Of a stretch of 19,219 nt of DNA, positions 1-7,012 are shown piece by piece. How positions within the stretch are numbered: position 1 is the stretch's first letter; the number at the start of each line of letters is the position of its first letter. This stretch comes from an uncultured Porphyromonadaceae bacterium. GTDB taxonomy: Bacteria > Bacteroidota > Bacteroidia > Bacteroidales > Muribaculaceae. Under the pieces are notes generated by a model. That model made no database searches, had not been told where the DNA came from, and saw only the letters and a list, made by a program, of their open reading frames with translations. The position numbers were made by a program, and so were the translations under genes. The stretch is from the NCBI GenBank assembly GCA_902470475.1, contig CABRGT010000039.1, positions 1 to 19,219 of the forward strand. Reading direction: 5' to 3'.

Positions 1-1
1 C

Positions 2-292
2 GACACGGTGCGGCTCGGCGTCGGACGCGAGGGCGAGCCATACGAGGCGATCGGCCGCGGTCCGCTCAACATCCACTGCCTGCCGGTGCTCCGCGACGCG
101 GCCGGCGGAATAGGGACGCCGACGTCGGACAACGACCGAACCAAACTATCGCCCGAAACCACGGCACTGCTGATGACGATCCACCTGTACGACGGACCGG
201 CCGACGCCGATGCCGTGGAGCAACTTACGCGGCGGCTGCTCACGGAGTATGCCGACGCACGCAACATTTCATTCACACGTTATACACGATAG
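2..292 (+). CDS. B3/4 domain-containing protein (C-terminal part; 5' end outside window)
   Basis: The open frame enters from the left edge and ends at TAG 290-292; only about 96 C-terminal residues are visible. The stretch GREGEPYEAIGRGPLNI, followed by LPVLRDAAGGIGTPTSDNDR, matches the conserved core of the B3/4 domain. That domain occurs in the phenylalanyl-tRNA synthetase beta subunit and in stand-alone proteins that may bind tRNA or edit mischarged tRNA. The GTG at position 8 is an internal codon, not a start, because the frame is open and family-like upstream of it. The next gene begins two bases after the stop, so the two are probably co-transcribed. The role of stand-alone B3/4 proteins is poorly defined. 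I am confident of the family but not of the function. Confidence 0.8.
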   Translation, partial: DTVRLGVGREGEPYEAIGRGPLNIHCLPVLRDAAGGIGTPTSDNDRTKLSPETTALLMTIHLYDGPADADAVEQLTRRLLTEYADARNISFTRYTR

Positions 293-294
293 GC

Positions 295-903
295 ATGGAG
301 ATTCTGAAATTCTTCGGCGACACCGTCAATGACCGCCACATAGCCAGCGCCGCCCGCGTGCTCGACCAAGGCGGCATCGTCATCTATCCGACCGACACGC
401 TCTACGCCCTGGGCTGCGACGCGCTCGACAACCGCGCCATAGAGCGTCTGTGCGCCGTCAAGGGTATCAACCCCGACAAGCAGCTGCTCTCGATCGTGTG
501 CGACGGCATCTCCATGGCCTCCGACTACGCCCGTATCGACAACCACGCCTTCCGGATGCTCAAGGGCAGTCTGCCCGGGCCGTTCACATTCATCCTGCCG
601 GCGTCGACGCGCCTGCCGAAGGTGTTCAAAGGGCGCCGCAGTGTCGGCATCCGCATCCCGTCCAACGGCGTGGCGACGGCCCTGGCCGCCGCCCTGGGGC
701 GGCCGGTACTGACCACTTCGGTCGCAATCGACAACGATGCCGAGGCCGTTGAACCCGAATCGATCGCCATGCATTACGCCGGGAAAGCCGATTTGCTGCT
801 CGATGCCGGCGCGGGCGGAACGGTCCCCTCCACGGTTGTCGACCTCACCGATTCTTCAGCCCCCGCCGTCGTGCGCAAGGGTGCCGGAGAGCTCATCTTC
901 TGA
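295..903 (+). CDS. Sua5/YciO/YrdC-family protein (threonylcarbamoyl-AMP synthase-like, YciO branch)
   Basis: 202 residues, one Sua5/YrdC domain over nearly the whole length. Characteristic pieces are IVIYPTDTLYALGCDA (29-43), the PGPFTFILPAS segment and the VGIRIPSN strand. Family members such as TsaC make threonylcarbamoyl-AMP from threonine, bicarbonate and ATP for the t6A modification of ANN-decoding tRNAs. The family's KRSN tetrad looks incomplete here. The KxR motif reads KGI (56-58), and the later SxN motif reads as SVA/AID in LTTSVAIDND. The tail PSTVVDLTD...VVRKGAG resembles E. coli YciO more than TsaC. YciO is a paralogue whose role in t6A is doubtful, so the usual automatic label should be treated as provisional. 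The start ATG lies two bases after the upstream stop. Confidence 0.85.
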   Translation: MEILKFFGDTVNDRHIASAARVLDQGGIVIYPTDTLYALGCDALDNRAIERLCAVKGINPDKQLLSIVCDGISMASDYARIDNHAFRMLKGSLPGPFTFILPASTRLPKVFKGRRSVGIRIPSNGVATALAAALGRPVLTTSVAIDNDAEAVEPESIAMHYAGKADLLLDAGAGGTVPSTVVDLTDSSAPAVVRKGAGELIF

Positions 904-1003
904 TACGCGCCGCGCCCGACTACATCTCAAACCTTATCGTGTCGGAGGATGTTGATATAACTGTATCGAGGCCCGATGTTCCGAAAGGACCCGATACGAT
1001 AAT

Positions 1004-2386
1004 ATGAGAGATGAAGTCATAAAAACATTGCGGTGGCTCAGGCAGGCCTTCATCAGAATGTCGATGTCGCGTCTGGTGACTTTCGGGTGCAACTCCAAGG
1101 TGCCCGAACGTAATATAGCGCTGGGTTATCTGTTCTACATAATCGTCGGGTTCGTGCTTATCATACTTCCGTGGTCGCACCGGACCGGCGGATATAATCT
1201 TGTCGACGATTTTTTCACGATCGTGTCGGCAGTCTCCACCACGGGCCTTGCGACGGTCGATGTGCCGGCGGTGTACACGCCGTTCGGCATGACGGTGATC
1301 CTGCTGATGATACAGACGGGAGCGATCGGGTATATGACTGTGAGTTCGTACATAATGCTGCATCTGAGCAGGCGGATGACGGACCGCAGTTTCAGGGTGA
1401 TGAGTTCGTCGCTGCCTGTGCCGCAGGGCGTGAGCATGCGCAGTCTGGTGGACAATGTGGTGCATTTCACCTTTATCTTCGAACTGGCCGGCTTTGTCGC
1501 TCTATGGATCATATTCGGCAGCCTCGGCGTGGATAGTCCGGCGTGGAGCGCGCTGTTCATAAGCGTATCGTCGTTCTGTACGGCCGGTTTCAGCACTTTT
1601 CCCGATTCGCTGTGTGCGTTTCAGAACAATCTGCCGGTCAATATCACGGTGGCTGCGCTGAGTTTTGCGGGCGCCATGGGTTTCATCGTGATCACTGACT
1701 TGAGAAACAAGTGCTTCGACCGGCGGTACAGGATCACGTTTACGACGAAGGTGATACTGGTGATGACGCTGTCGCTGACGCTTCTGGGGACGGTCGTGCT
1801 GACCGTATTTCCGGCTGCCGACCAGTCGGCGTCGCTGCCGGTGCGCGTCCTTGAGTCGTTTTTCCAGACAATGTCGGCGATGACGACTGTAGGCTACAAT
1901 ACATTCAACCTGGCCACGCTGATGCCGCCGGCAGTACTTGTGCTTTCGGTGATCATGTTCATAGGTGCGTCGCCGTCGGGTACCGGGGGCGGTGTGAAAT
2001 GTACCACCGTGTCGGCTGTATATGCCTTCGTGATGTCGAAGCTACGTGGCGACCGCAACGTGACCCTCGGCGGCAACCGGCTGCCCGATTACCGCATCAA
2101 CTCGGCCCTGGCCAATATCATAGTCTACGGGACGGTGCTGCTTGCGGGAGTCCTGCTGCTGGTCATATCGGAGAAGTTCACGCTGTTGCAAGTGCTGTTC
2201 GAGTGTGCGTCGGCGCTGGGTACGGTGGGCGTGAGCCTCGGCATAACTCCCGAACTGAGTGTGTTCGGAAAATTCGTGATCATAGCGCTGATGTACATCG
2301 GCCGCATAGGCGTGCTGACCCTCGGTGTGGCGCTGTCGCCGCATGCGTTGCGGACGGACAGGCGGCAGTCGGACATAGCGCTGTGA
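1004..2386 (+). CDS. TrkH/KtrB-family potassium uptake channel subunit
   Basis: 460-residue multi-pass inner-membrane protein that moves K+ (or Na+-coupled K+) into the cell, normally gated by a cytoplasmic TrkA/KtrA ring. All four pore loops with their filter glycines are visible: STTGLATV (G81), CTAGFSTF (G195), TTVGYNTF (G297) and GTVGVSLG (G409). The gating-loop motif FIGASPSGTGGGVK (319-332) after the third pore is also present. The length fits KtrB/TrkH (about 450-490). No TrkA/KtrA partner is in the window. ATG 1004 is chosen because translation from it gives the usual short cytoplasmic N-terminus before the first membrane helix. A weak hairpin (GTATCG 963-968 with CGATAC 992-997) lies just upstream of the start. 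I see no Bacteroidota-type promoter, so transcription may continue from the upstream genes. The gene converges on the ilv operon. Confidence 0.93.
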   Translation: MRDEVIKTLRWLRQAFIRMSMSRLVTFGCNSKVPERNIALGYLFYIIVGFVLIILPWSHRTGGYNLVDDFFTIVSAVSTTGLATVDVPAVYTPFGMTVILLMIQTGAIGYMTVSSYIMLHLSRRMTDRSFRVMSSSLPVPQGVSMRSLVDNVVHFTFIFELAGFVALWIIFGSLGVDSPAWSALFISVSSFCTAGFSTFPDSLCAFQNNLPVNITVAALSFAGAMGFIVITDLRNKCFDRRYRITFTTKVILVMTLSLTLLGTVVLTVFPAADQSASLPVRVLESFFQTMSAMTTVGYNTFNLATLMPPAVLVLSVIMFIGASPSGTGGGVKCTTVSAVYAFVMSKLRGDRNVTLGGNRLPDYRINSALANIIVYGTVLLAGVLLLVISEKFTLLQVLFECASALGTVGVSLGITPELSVFGKFVIIALMYIGRIGVLTLGVALSPHALRTDRRQSDIAL

Positions 2387-2407
2387 GCCTCGGCGCGCAT
2401 CTGTACG

Positions 2408-2448
2408 GCGACGGCGTGAAAGCCCTTCCGGGACTCGCACGCCGTCGC
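2408..2448. terminator. bidirectional hairpin terminator between trkH-like gene and ilv operon
   Basis: An 11-bp perfect stem, GCGACGGCGTG (2408-2418) pairing with CACGCCGTCGC (2438-2448), sits between the convergent stops at 2386 (+) and 2466 (-). A smaller CCC/GGG stem can form inside the loop. On the + strand it is followed by TGGATTATTCTG, a weak T-rich tail; there is no T-run on the - side. It most likely ends both transcripts. Confidence 0.7.
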
Positions 2449-2465
2449 TGGATTATTCTGTAAGG

Positions 2466-2828
2466 TCAGATGTCGGCCACGAGTGGCGGAAGGGGATCGC
2501 CGGCGGCAGCGAAGATGGCTGCGCGGCGCTGCTCGAGGGCGGCGATGAGACGTCGCTTCTTGCTGTCGGTGCCGATGGAGACTTTCAGTTCGGTGCCGTC
2601 GCTGAAGAGGATCTTCATCCAGGCCATGAATACTTTCTGATAGCCCGTGATATTCCAGATGGGGTAGTTGCGGGTGTTGTAGGCCTTGTCGCCCAATGAT
2701 CCGATCATGGCAGTCAAGACGGCATTGGGGACGAGCGAGAAGGTGTCGTCGTCGACGACGACCTTGCCGTTGGAGAGGTTGAACGTCTTGCCCCAGGTGG
2801 CGGGGAATGATTCTTGCGGGAACTGCAT
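2466..2828 (-). CDS. conserved-looking hypothetical protein, last gene of the ilv operon (possible PH-like fold)
   Basis: 120 residues, beginning MQFPQESFPATWGK. I do not recognise the family. The start at 2828 is chosen because an in-frame extension to 2990 would overlap ilvC by 140 bp and encode a low-complexity Pro/Ser/Thr shadow of that gene. The gene begins 22 bp after the ilvC stop on the same strand, so it is very likely in the operon. The pattern of alternating beta-like strands (GKVVVDDDTFSLVP, IWNITGYQKV, MKILFSDGTELKVSIG) followed by a C-terminal helix (KKRRLIAALEQRRAAIF) resembles bacterial PH/GRAM-like domains. That is inference from pattern only. No signal peptide, cysteine motif or catalytic signature is seen. 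A role in branched-chain amino acid synthesis is suggested only by position. Confidence 0.7.
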   Translation of the reverse strand: MQFPQESFPATWGKTFNLSNGKVVVDDDTFSLVPNAVLTAMIGSLGDKAYNTRNYPIWNITGYQKVFMAWMKILFSDGTELKVSIGTDSKKRRLIAALEQRRAAIFAAAGDPLPPLVADI

Positions 2829-2850
2829 GGTTTTCGGGGGAGTACCGTTT

Positions 2851-3894
2851 TTATAGGTTTTCGGGACGGAGACGGCGGACGGTCTCGGCGGTGCGCCAGA
2901 GTTCGCTGTCGTGCATCCGGCGGAGCTCGTCGTTGAGGCGGTCGCGGTAGTCGGGGGCCGAGTTGGCGTCGATTGCGATCTGCGCCTCATGTCCTGAGCG
3001 GACGCTTTCGTAGAGCCGCTCCATTACGGGCTTGATAGCGTCGTGGAACGGTGTCATCCAGTCGAGTGCGCCGCGCTGGGCTGTTGTGGAGCAGTTGGCG
3101 TACATCCAGTCCATGCCTTTGGCCGCGAACAGGGGCATGAGCGACTGGGTGAGTTCCTCGACGGTCTCGTTGAAGGCTTCGGAGGGTGTGTGGCCGTGTT
3201 CGCGCAGGGTCTCGTACTGGGCGAGGAACAGGCCCTGGATGGCGCCCATGAGTGCGCCGCGCTCGCCGGTGAGGTCGCTGACTGCCTCGCGGGTGAAGGT
3301 GGTCTCGAAGAGGTAGCCCGAACCGATGCCGATGCCGAGCGCGATGGTGCGGTCGAGGGCGCGGCCGGTGTAGTCCTGCTCGACGGCGAACGATGCGTTG
3401 ATGCCGCGGCCTTCGAGGAAGTGGCTGCGGACGGTGGCGCCGGACCCCTTGGGAGCGACCATGATGACGTCGACGTCGGCCGGAGGCACGACGCCGGTGC
3501 GGTCGGGCCAGGTGATGGCGAAGCCGTGGGAGAAGTAGAGGGCGTCGCCTGCCTTGAGGTGCTCTTTGATCACAGGCCACTGCGAGATGACGGCCGCATC
3601 CGAGAGCAGGCACATGATGATGGTGGCGCGCTCACAGGCCTCGGCGATGGAGAAGAGCGACTGGCCGGGCACCCAGCCGTCGGCCACGGCTTTGTCGTAG
3701 GTCTTGCCGGGACGCTGGCCGACGATGACGCGGAAGCCGTTGTCGCGCAGGTTGAGGCTCTGCCCGGGACCCTGGACGCCGTATCCGATCACGGCGATTG
3801 TCTCGTCCTTGAGAATCTCGCGGGCTTTGTCGAGTGTGAATTCTTCGCGTGTGACGACGGTCTCTTCAACGCCGCCAAAATTTAATTTAGCCAT
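2851..3894 (-). CDS. ilvC: ketol-acid reductoisomerase
   Basis: 347 residues, the class I (short) form. The enzyme performs the Mg2+-dependent alkyl shift and NAD(P)H reduction of acetolactate or acetohydroxybutyrate in valine, isoleucine and leucine synthesis. The Rossmann motif GYGVQGPGQ lies at 37-45, and the cofactor-specificity loop GQRPGKTYDKA at 59-69. SHGF (122-125) and MVAPKGSGATVR (145-156) follow. Metal ligands are D207 and E211 in DLTGER, and E243 and E247 in FNETVEEL. The N-terminal nucleotide domain and the all-helical knotted domain both appear complete. It begins 16 bp after the thioesterase stop and precedes the 120-residue unknown. R61 and T65 in the specificity loop leave the NADH/NADPH preference open. 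The call is secure. Confidence 0.97.
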   Translation of the reverse strand: MAKLNFGGVEETVVTREEFTLDKAREILKDETIAVIGYGVQGPGQSLNLRDNGFRVIVGQRPGKTYDKAVADGWVPGQSLFSIAEACERATIIMCLLSDAAVISQWPVIKEHLKAGDALYFSHGFAITWPDRTGVVPPADVDVIMVAPKGSGATVRSHFLEGRGINASFAVEQDYTGRALDRTIALGIGIGSGYLFETTFTREAVSDLTGERGALMGAIQGLFLAQYETLREHGHTPSEAFNETVEELTQSLMPLFAAKGMDWMYANCSTTAQRGALDWMTPFHDAIKPVMERLYESVRSGHEAQIAIDANSAPDYRDRLNDELRRMHDSELWRTAETVRRLRPENL

Positions 3895-3910
3895 AGTATG
3901 TGATGTTTTT

Positions 3911-4666
3911 TTATCTGTCGCGGTAAGTTATCTGAACTGCGGCGGCGCGGCGACCGTCGCTGTGAATTTCTGTGGTGACGGCGCCCCCGGCGGTGGCTGA
4001 GGGGCCGGTGACAAGCTCGGCGGCGGAGCCGAACCGGCATTCGTGCTCGAATGCGGCTTCGAGGACCGCTATGTCGTGCGAGTCGTAGAAGTCGAGCGGC
4101 TGAAGGTTGATGGCGGCTTCGAGGTATCGCACCGTGTTGACGTGGCGGTTGAAGTCGAAATCGGTGAACCGGAAGGCGTAGGGCGTGCGCGCGGTGTCGG
4201 CACCGGGTGCAATGGTGAGAGCCCGGCACTTGCCTACGGGACATGGCCGGGGGGCTGTCGGGAACGATTTGCGGTCGAGGCGCGTCAGGTCGGCCATACG
4301 GCGGGTGTCGGTGTCGATGGCTACCCATACCGAACGGATGTCGGCCACGACTTCACCGGCGGCGTCGGTCATGACGAAGCAGCGGTCGCTGAAGTATTTG
4401 TTGTAGCCCTCGATCCAGGTGGTGAGGGTGTAGGTCTCGTTGATGGCCGGGTAGCGGCGCACTTCGATGGCCAGGCGGGCGAGTACCCAGCCCAGCCGAT
4501 GCTCCGACAGGTTGGAGTAGCCGATGCCGAGAGCGTTGGCGTGGAGCGTGGCGGCCTCGATGGCGCGTGCGGCAATCAGGGTAACGGGCATCAGTCCGCG
4601 GGCGTCGGTCTCGCCGGCGGTGAGGAAGCGGGTGATGCTGAATATTTCGTCGGTGGTGTCAGTCAT
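3911..4666 (-). CDS. acyl-ACP thioesterase (FatA/FatB-type)
   Basis: 251 residues, a double-hotdog thioesterase that hydrolyses acyl-ACP to free fatty acid. The second hotdog carries the catalytic FDFNRHVNTVRYLE segment (170-183), with D171, N173 and H175. The FEHEC segment (206-210) matches the family's Glu/Cys site (E209, C210). The first hotdog spans roughly 8-125, with the substrate-pocket stretch RLGWVLARL. The ATG overlaps the ilvN stop by 8 bp (4659-4666), implying translational coupling. Sitting between ilvN and ilvC is usual for Bacteroidota. A link to branched-chain acyl groups made from the pathway's keto acids is plausible but inferred; the sequence does not show chain-length specificity. 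Confidence 0.9.
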   Translation of the reverse strand: MTDTTDEIFSITRFLTAGETDARGLMPVTLIAARAIEAATLHANALGIGYSNLSEHRLGWVLARLAIEVRRYPAINETYTLTTWIEGYNKYFSDRCFVMTDAAGEVVADIRSVWVAIDTDTRRMADLTRLDRKSFPTAPRPCPVGKCRALTIAPGADTARTPYAFRFTDFDFNRHVNTVRYLEAAINLQPLDFYDSHDIAVLEAAFEHECRFGSAAELVTGPSATAGGAVTTEIHSDGRRAAAVQITYRDR

Positions 4667-5225
4667 TGTTCTGTTTGAGCCGTTGCTGGCGTTCGTTCTG
4701 TTTCTGAAGGAATATGTCGATGTGCTCGACAGGCGAGTTGGTGACGCTCACGCGCCCGGAGCGGACGAACTGGCGGATGTCGTAGCGGCGGAGGCAGTCG
4801 AACAGCGCCTCGGTCTCCCACGAGTGGCCGGTCTTCTCGAAGACGGTGAATTCGGGCGTCATCTCCAGGATGCGTGCGCCGTGGGTGCGTATGATTGTCT
4901 CGAATTCGTTGCTTTCGAGCAGCCCGGGGGTCGGAACCTTGTATAGGGCGATTTCCTGATATACGATCTCCTCGTCGGTGTAGAGGCCGACCTTGAGAAC
5001 CTCTATGATTTTCTCGAGCTGTCCGACGACCTTCTCCATGGTGGGGCGGTCGCTCCAGGTGGTTATGGTGAGCTTGTGGATGCCCTGCACGGACGACATG
5101 CTTGCGGTGACGTCCTCGATGTTGAGACAGCGCCGCGTGAAGATGTTGGATACGTGGTTGAGCAGTCCGATGGAGTTTTCGGAGTAGATCGTGACGGTGA
5201 ACAGCTGCTTGCGGGGATTATTCAT
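4659..5225 (-). CDS. ilvN: acetolactate synthase small (regulatory) subunit
   Basis: 188 residues. An N-terminal ACT domain (about 8-80: FTVTIYSENSIGLLNHVSNIFTR, quoted here only by its key pieces FTVTIYSENS and GLLNHVSNIF) is followed by the C-terminal ALS-small-subunit domain. It binds the catalytic subunit IlvB, raises its activity and confers valine feedback inhibition. The length is slightly above the usual 160-175 because of a charged Gln-rich tail (QKQNERQQRLKQN). The ATG overlaps the ilvB stop by 8 bp (5218-5225), and its stop overlaps the thioesterase start. This tight packing would keep catalytic and regulatory subunits in balance. The alternative symbol ilvH is equally valid. Confidence 0.95.
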   Translation of the reverse strand: MNNPRKQLFTVTIYSENSIGLLNHVSNIFTRRCLNIEDVTASMSSVQGIHKLTITTWSDRPTMEKVVGQLEKIIEVLKVGLYTDEEIVYQEIALYKVPTPGLLESNEFETIIRTHGARILEMTPEFTVFEKTGHSWETEALFDCLRRYDIRQFVRSGRVSVTNSPVEHIDIFLQKQNERQQRLKQNND

Positions 5226-6975
5226 AGCTGTAGGTTTTATCGGGCGTGAGCATAATGAAGTCGACGGGGCGTCCGACGGGGGTCATGGGGAACACCATGT
5301 CGGTCGGGTCGATCGCGACATCGAGCAGATATGGGCCGTCGTGGCCGAGCATGCGGCGGATGGCATCCGGGAGGGCGTCGCGCTGGTCAACGCGCTCGGC
5401 GGCGATGCCGTAGGCGGCGGCCAGGGCCACGAAGTCGGGATTCTGGAGCGGAGTCTGCGAGAAGCGGCCGCCGAAGAACAGCTGCTGCCACTGGCGCACG
5501 TTGCCCAGGAAGCTGTTGTCCATGACGATCATCTTCACCGGTATGCGGTATTGCATGATGGTGCCGAGTTCCTGGACGGTCATCTGGAAACCTCCGTCGC
5601 CGCCGAAGTAGCAGACGGTGCGGTCCGGCACGCCGACGGCCGCACCCATGGCGGCGGGAAGGCCGAAGCCCATGGTGCCGAGGCCTCCTGACGTGATCAT
5701 GGAGCGCGGTGCCGTGAAGTTGAAGTAGCGGGCGGCCATCATCTGGTTCTGTCCCACGTCGGTGACGGCAATCGTTCCGGCGGGAGCCATTTCCGACACG
5801 AGGCGCGAAACCTCGCCCATGGTCATGGGCAGGTCGCCGCCGCGGTGCAGCTCGCGGGAGTCGACATCGGCGCGTTCGGCTTCGGCGCATCGGGCGAAGA
5901 CCTCGAGCCAGGGGGCGCGGGCGGCTGCATCGACAGGTCTGACCAGTGGCAGCAGGCGGGCAAGCACGTCGCGTGCGTCGCCGTGGACGGTGACGTTGGC
6001 GGCGACGGTCTTGTTGAATTCCGAGGAGTCGATGTCGATGTGAATGATGCGAGCCTGGCGTGCGTAAGAGGCAGTGTTGCCGGTGACGCGGTCGTCGAAG
6101 CGCATGCCGACGGCCAGAATCACGTCGGCACGGTTGGTGGCGATGTTGACTCCGACGGCGCCGTGCATGCCGGCCATGCCCATGAACAGCGGATGGTCCG
6201 ACGGCATCGCCGACAGGCCCATCAGCGTGGCGGCGACGGGTATCCGCGCTTTTTCGGCCAGTGCGGTAAGGGAGGCCTCGGCTCCGGCGAGGGTGACGCC
6301 GCCGCCGGCGATTATCATCGGGCGCTCGGCCTCGTTGAGAAGGCGGGCGGCCCGGGCGAGGGTTTCGGCGGAGGGTGCCGGATCGGGATCGTAGCTGCGG
6401 ATGAAGTTCACCCGGCGGTGGCTGAAGGCGACCATGCCGATCTGGGCGTCCTTGGATATGTCGAGCACCACGGGACCGGGTCGGCCGGTGGATGCGATGT
6501 AGAAAGCTCTGGCCACGGCTTCGGGGAGTTCTTCGGCCGACCGAACCTGGTAGGCCCACTTGGTGATGGGCGTCGTGACGGCTACCACGTCGGTCTCCTG
6601 GAAGGCATCGCTGCCGAGATACGAGGCTCCGACCTGGCCGGTGATGAGCACCAGCGGAGTAGAATCCATCATGGCGTCGCTCAGGCCGGTGACGCAGTTG
6701 GCAGCGCCGGGTCCGGAGGTGACGATGACCACGCCGGTGCGGCCGGTGGCGCGTGCGTAGCCCTGCGCGGCATGCATGGCGCCCTGCTCGTGGCGCACGA
6801 GGATGTGGCGCAGTTCGGGCCCGAAGTCGTACAGGGCGTTGTATACGGGCAGGATGGCGCCGCCGGGATATCCGAATACGGTGTCGACGCCTTCGGCCAC
6901 CAGCGACCGCAGGAGCGCTTCGGCTCCGGTCATCATATTGTCGGTGTTGTCTGTTTCGTGATGAATTGTCGTCAT
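5218..6975 (-). CDS. ilvB: acetolactate synthase large (catalytic) subunit
   Basis: 585 residues, a thiamine-diphosphate and FAD enzyme that condenses pyruvate with pyruvate or 2-ketobutyrate. It is the first common step of branched-chain amino acid synthesis. The N-terminal Pyr domain has FGYPGGAILPVYNAL and RHEQGAMHAAQGYAR with catalytic E63. The central FAD-binding domain follows. The C-terminal PP domain carries the ThDP/Mg2+ motif GDGGFQMTVQELGT through DNSFLGNVRQWQQ (about 459-498). M1 is used; an internal M14/M15 is a possible alternative. The gene begins 37 bp after the ilvD stop. That gap holds a small A/T-rich hairpin (CTTTTCA/TGAAAAG, 6979-7001), which has no T-run and is not a convincing terminator, so read-through from ilvD is expected. 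Confidence 0.97.
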   Translation of the reverse strand: MTTIHHETDNTDNMMTGAEALLRSLVAEGVDTVFGYPGGAILPVYNALYDFGPELRHILVRHEQGAMHAAQGYARATGRTGVVIVTSGPGAANCVTGLSDAMMDSTPLVLITGQVGASYLGSDAFQETDVVAVTTPITKWAYQVRSAEELPEAVARAFYIASTGRPGPVVLDISKDAQIGMVAFSHRRVNFIRSYDPDPAPSAETLARAARLLNEAERPMIIAGGGVTLAGAEASLTALAEKARIPVAATLMGLSAMPSDHPLFMGMAGMHGAVGVNIATNRADVILAVGMRFDDRVTGNTASYARQARIIHIDIDSSEFNKTVAANVTVHGDARDVLARLLPLVRPVDAAARAPWLEVFARCAEAERADVDSRELHRGGDLPMTMGEVSRLVSEMAPAGTIAVTDVGQNQMMAARYFNFTAPRSMITSGGLGTMGFGLPAAMGAAVGVPDRTVCYFGGDGGFQMTVQELGTIMQYRIPVKMIVMDNSFLGNVRQWQQLFFGGRFSQTPLQNPDFVALAAAYGIAAERVDQRDALPDAIRRMLGHDGPYLLDVAIDPTDMVFPMTPVGRPVDFIMLTPDKTYSYE

Positions 6976-7012
6976 ATACTTTTCAGTACAATTTTGAAAA
7001 GGTTTTGTTCGC

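Noticed and set aside
2829..2990. N-terminal extension of the 120-residue ilv-operon protein into ilvC
   Set aside because: The extension is low-complexity and lies within clear ilvC coding sequence in another frame; ATG 2828 is the sensible start.
6976..7012. Hairpin between ilvD and ilvB as a terminator or attenuator
   Set aside because: Only a 7-bp A/T-rich stem without a T-run; the gap is 37 bp and the genes form one conserved operon.
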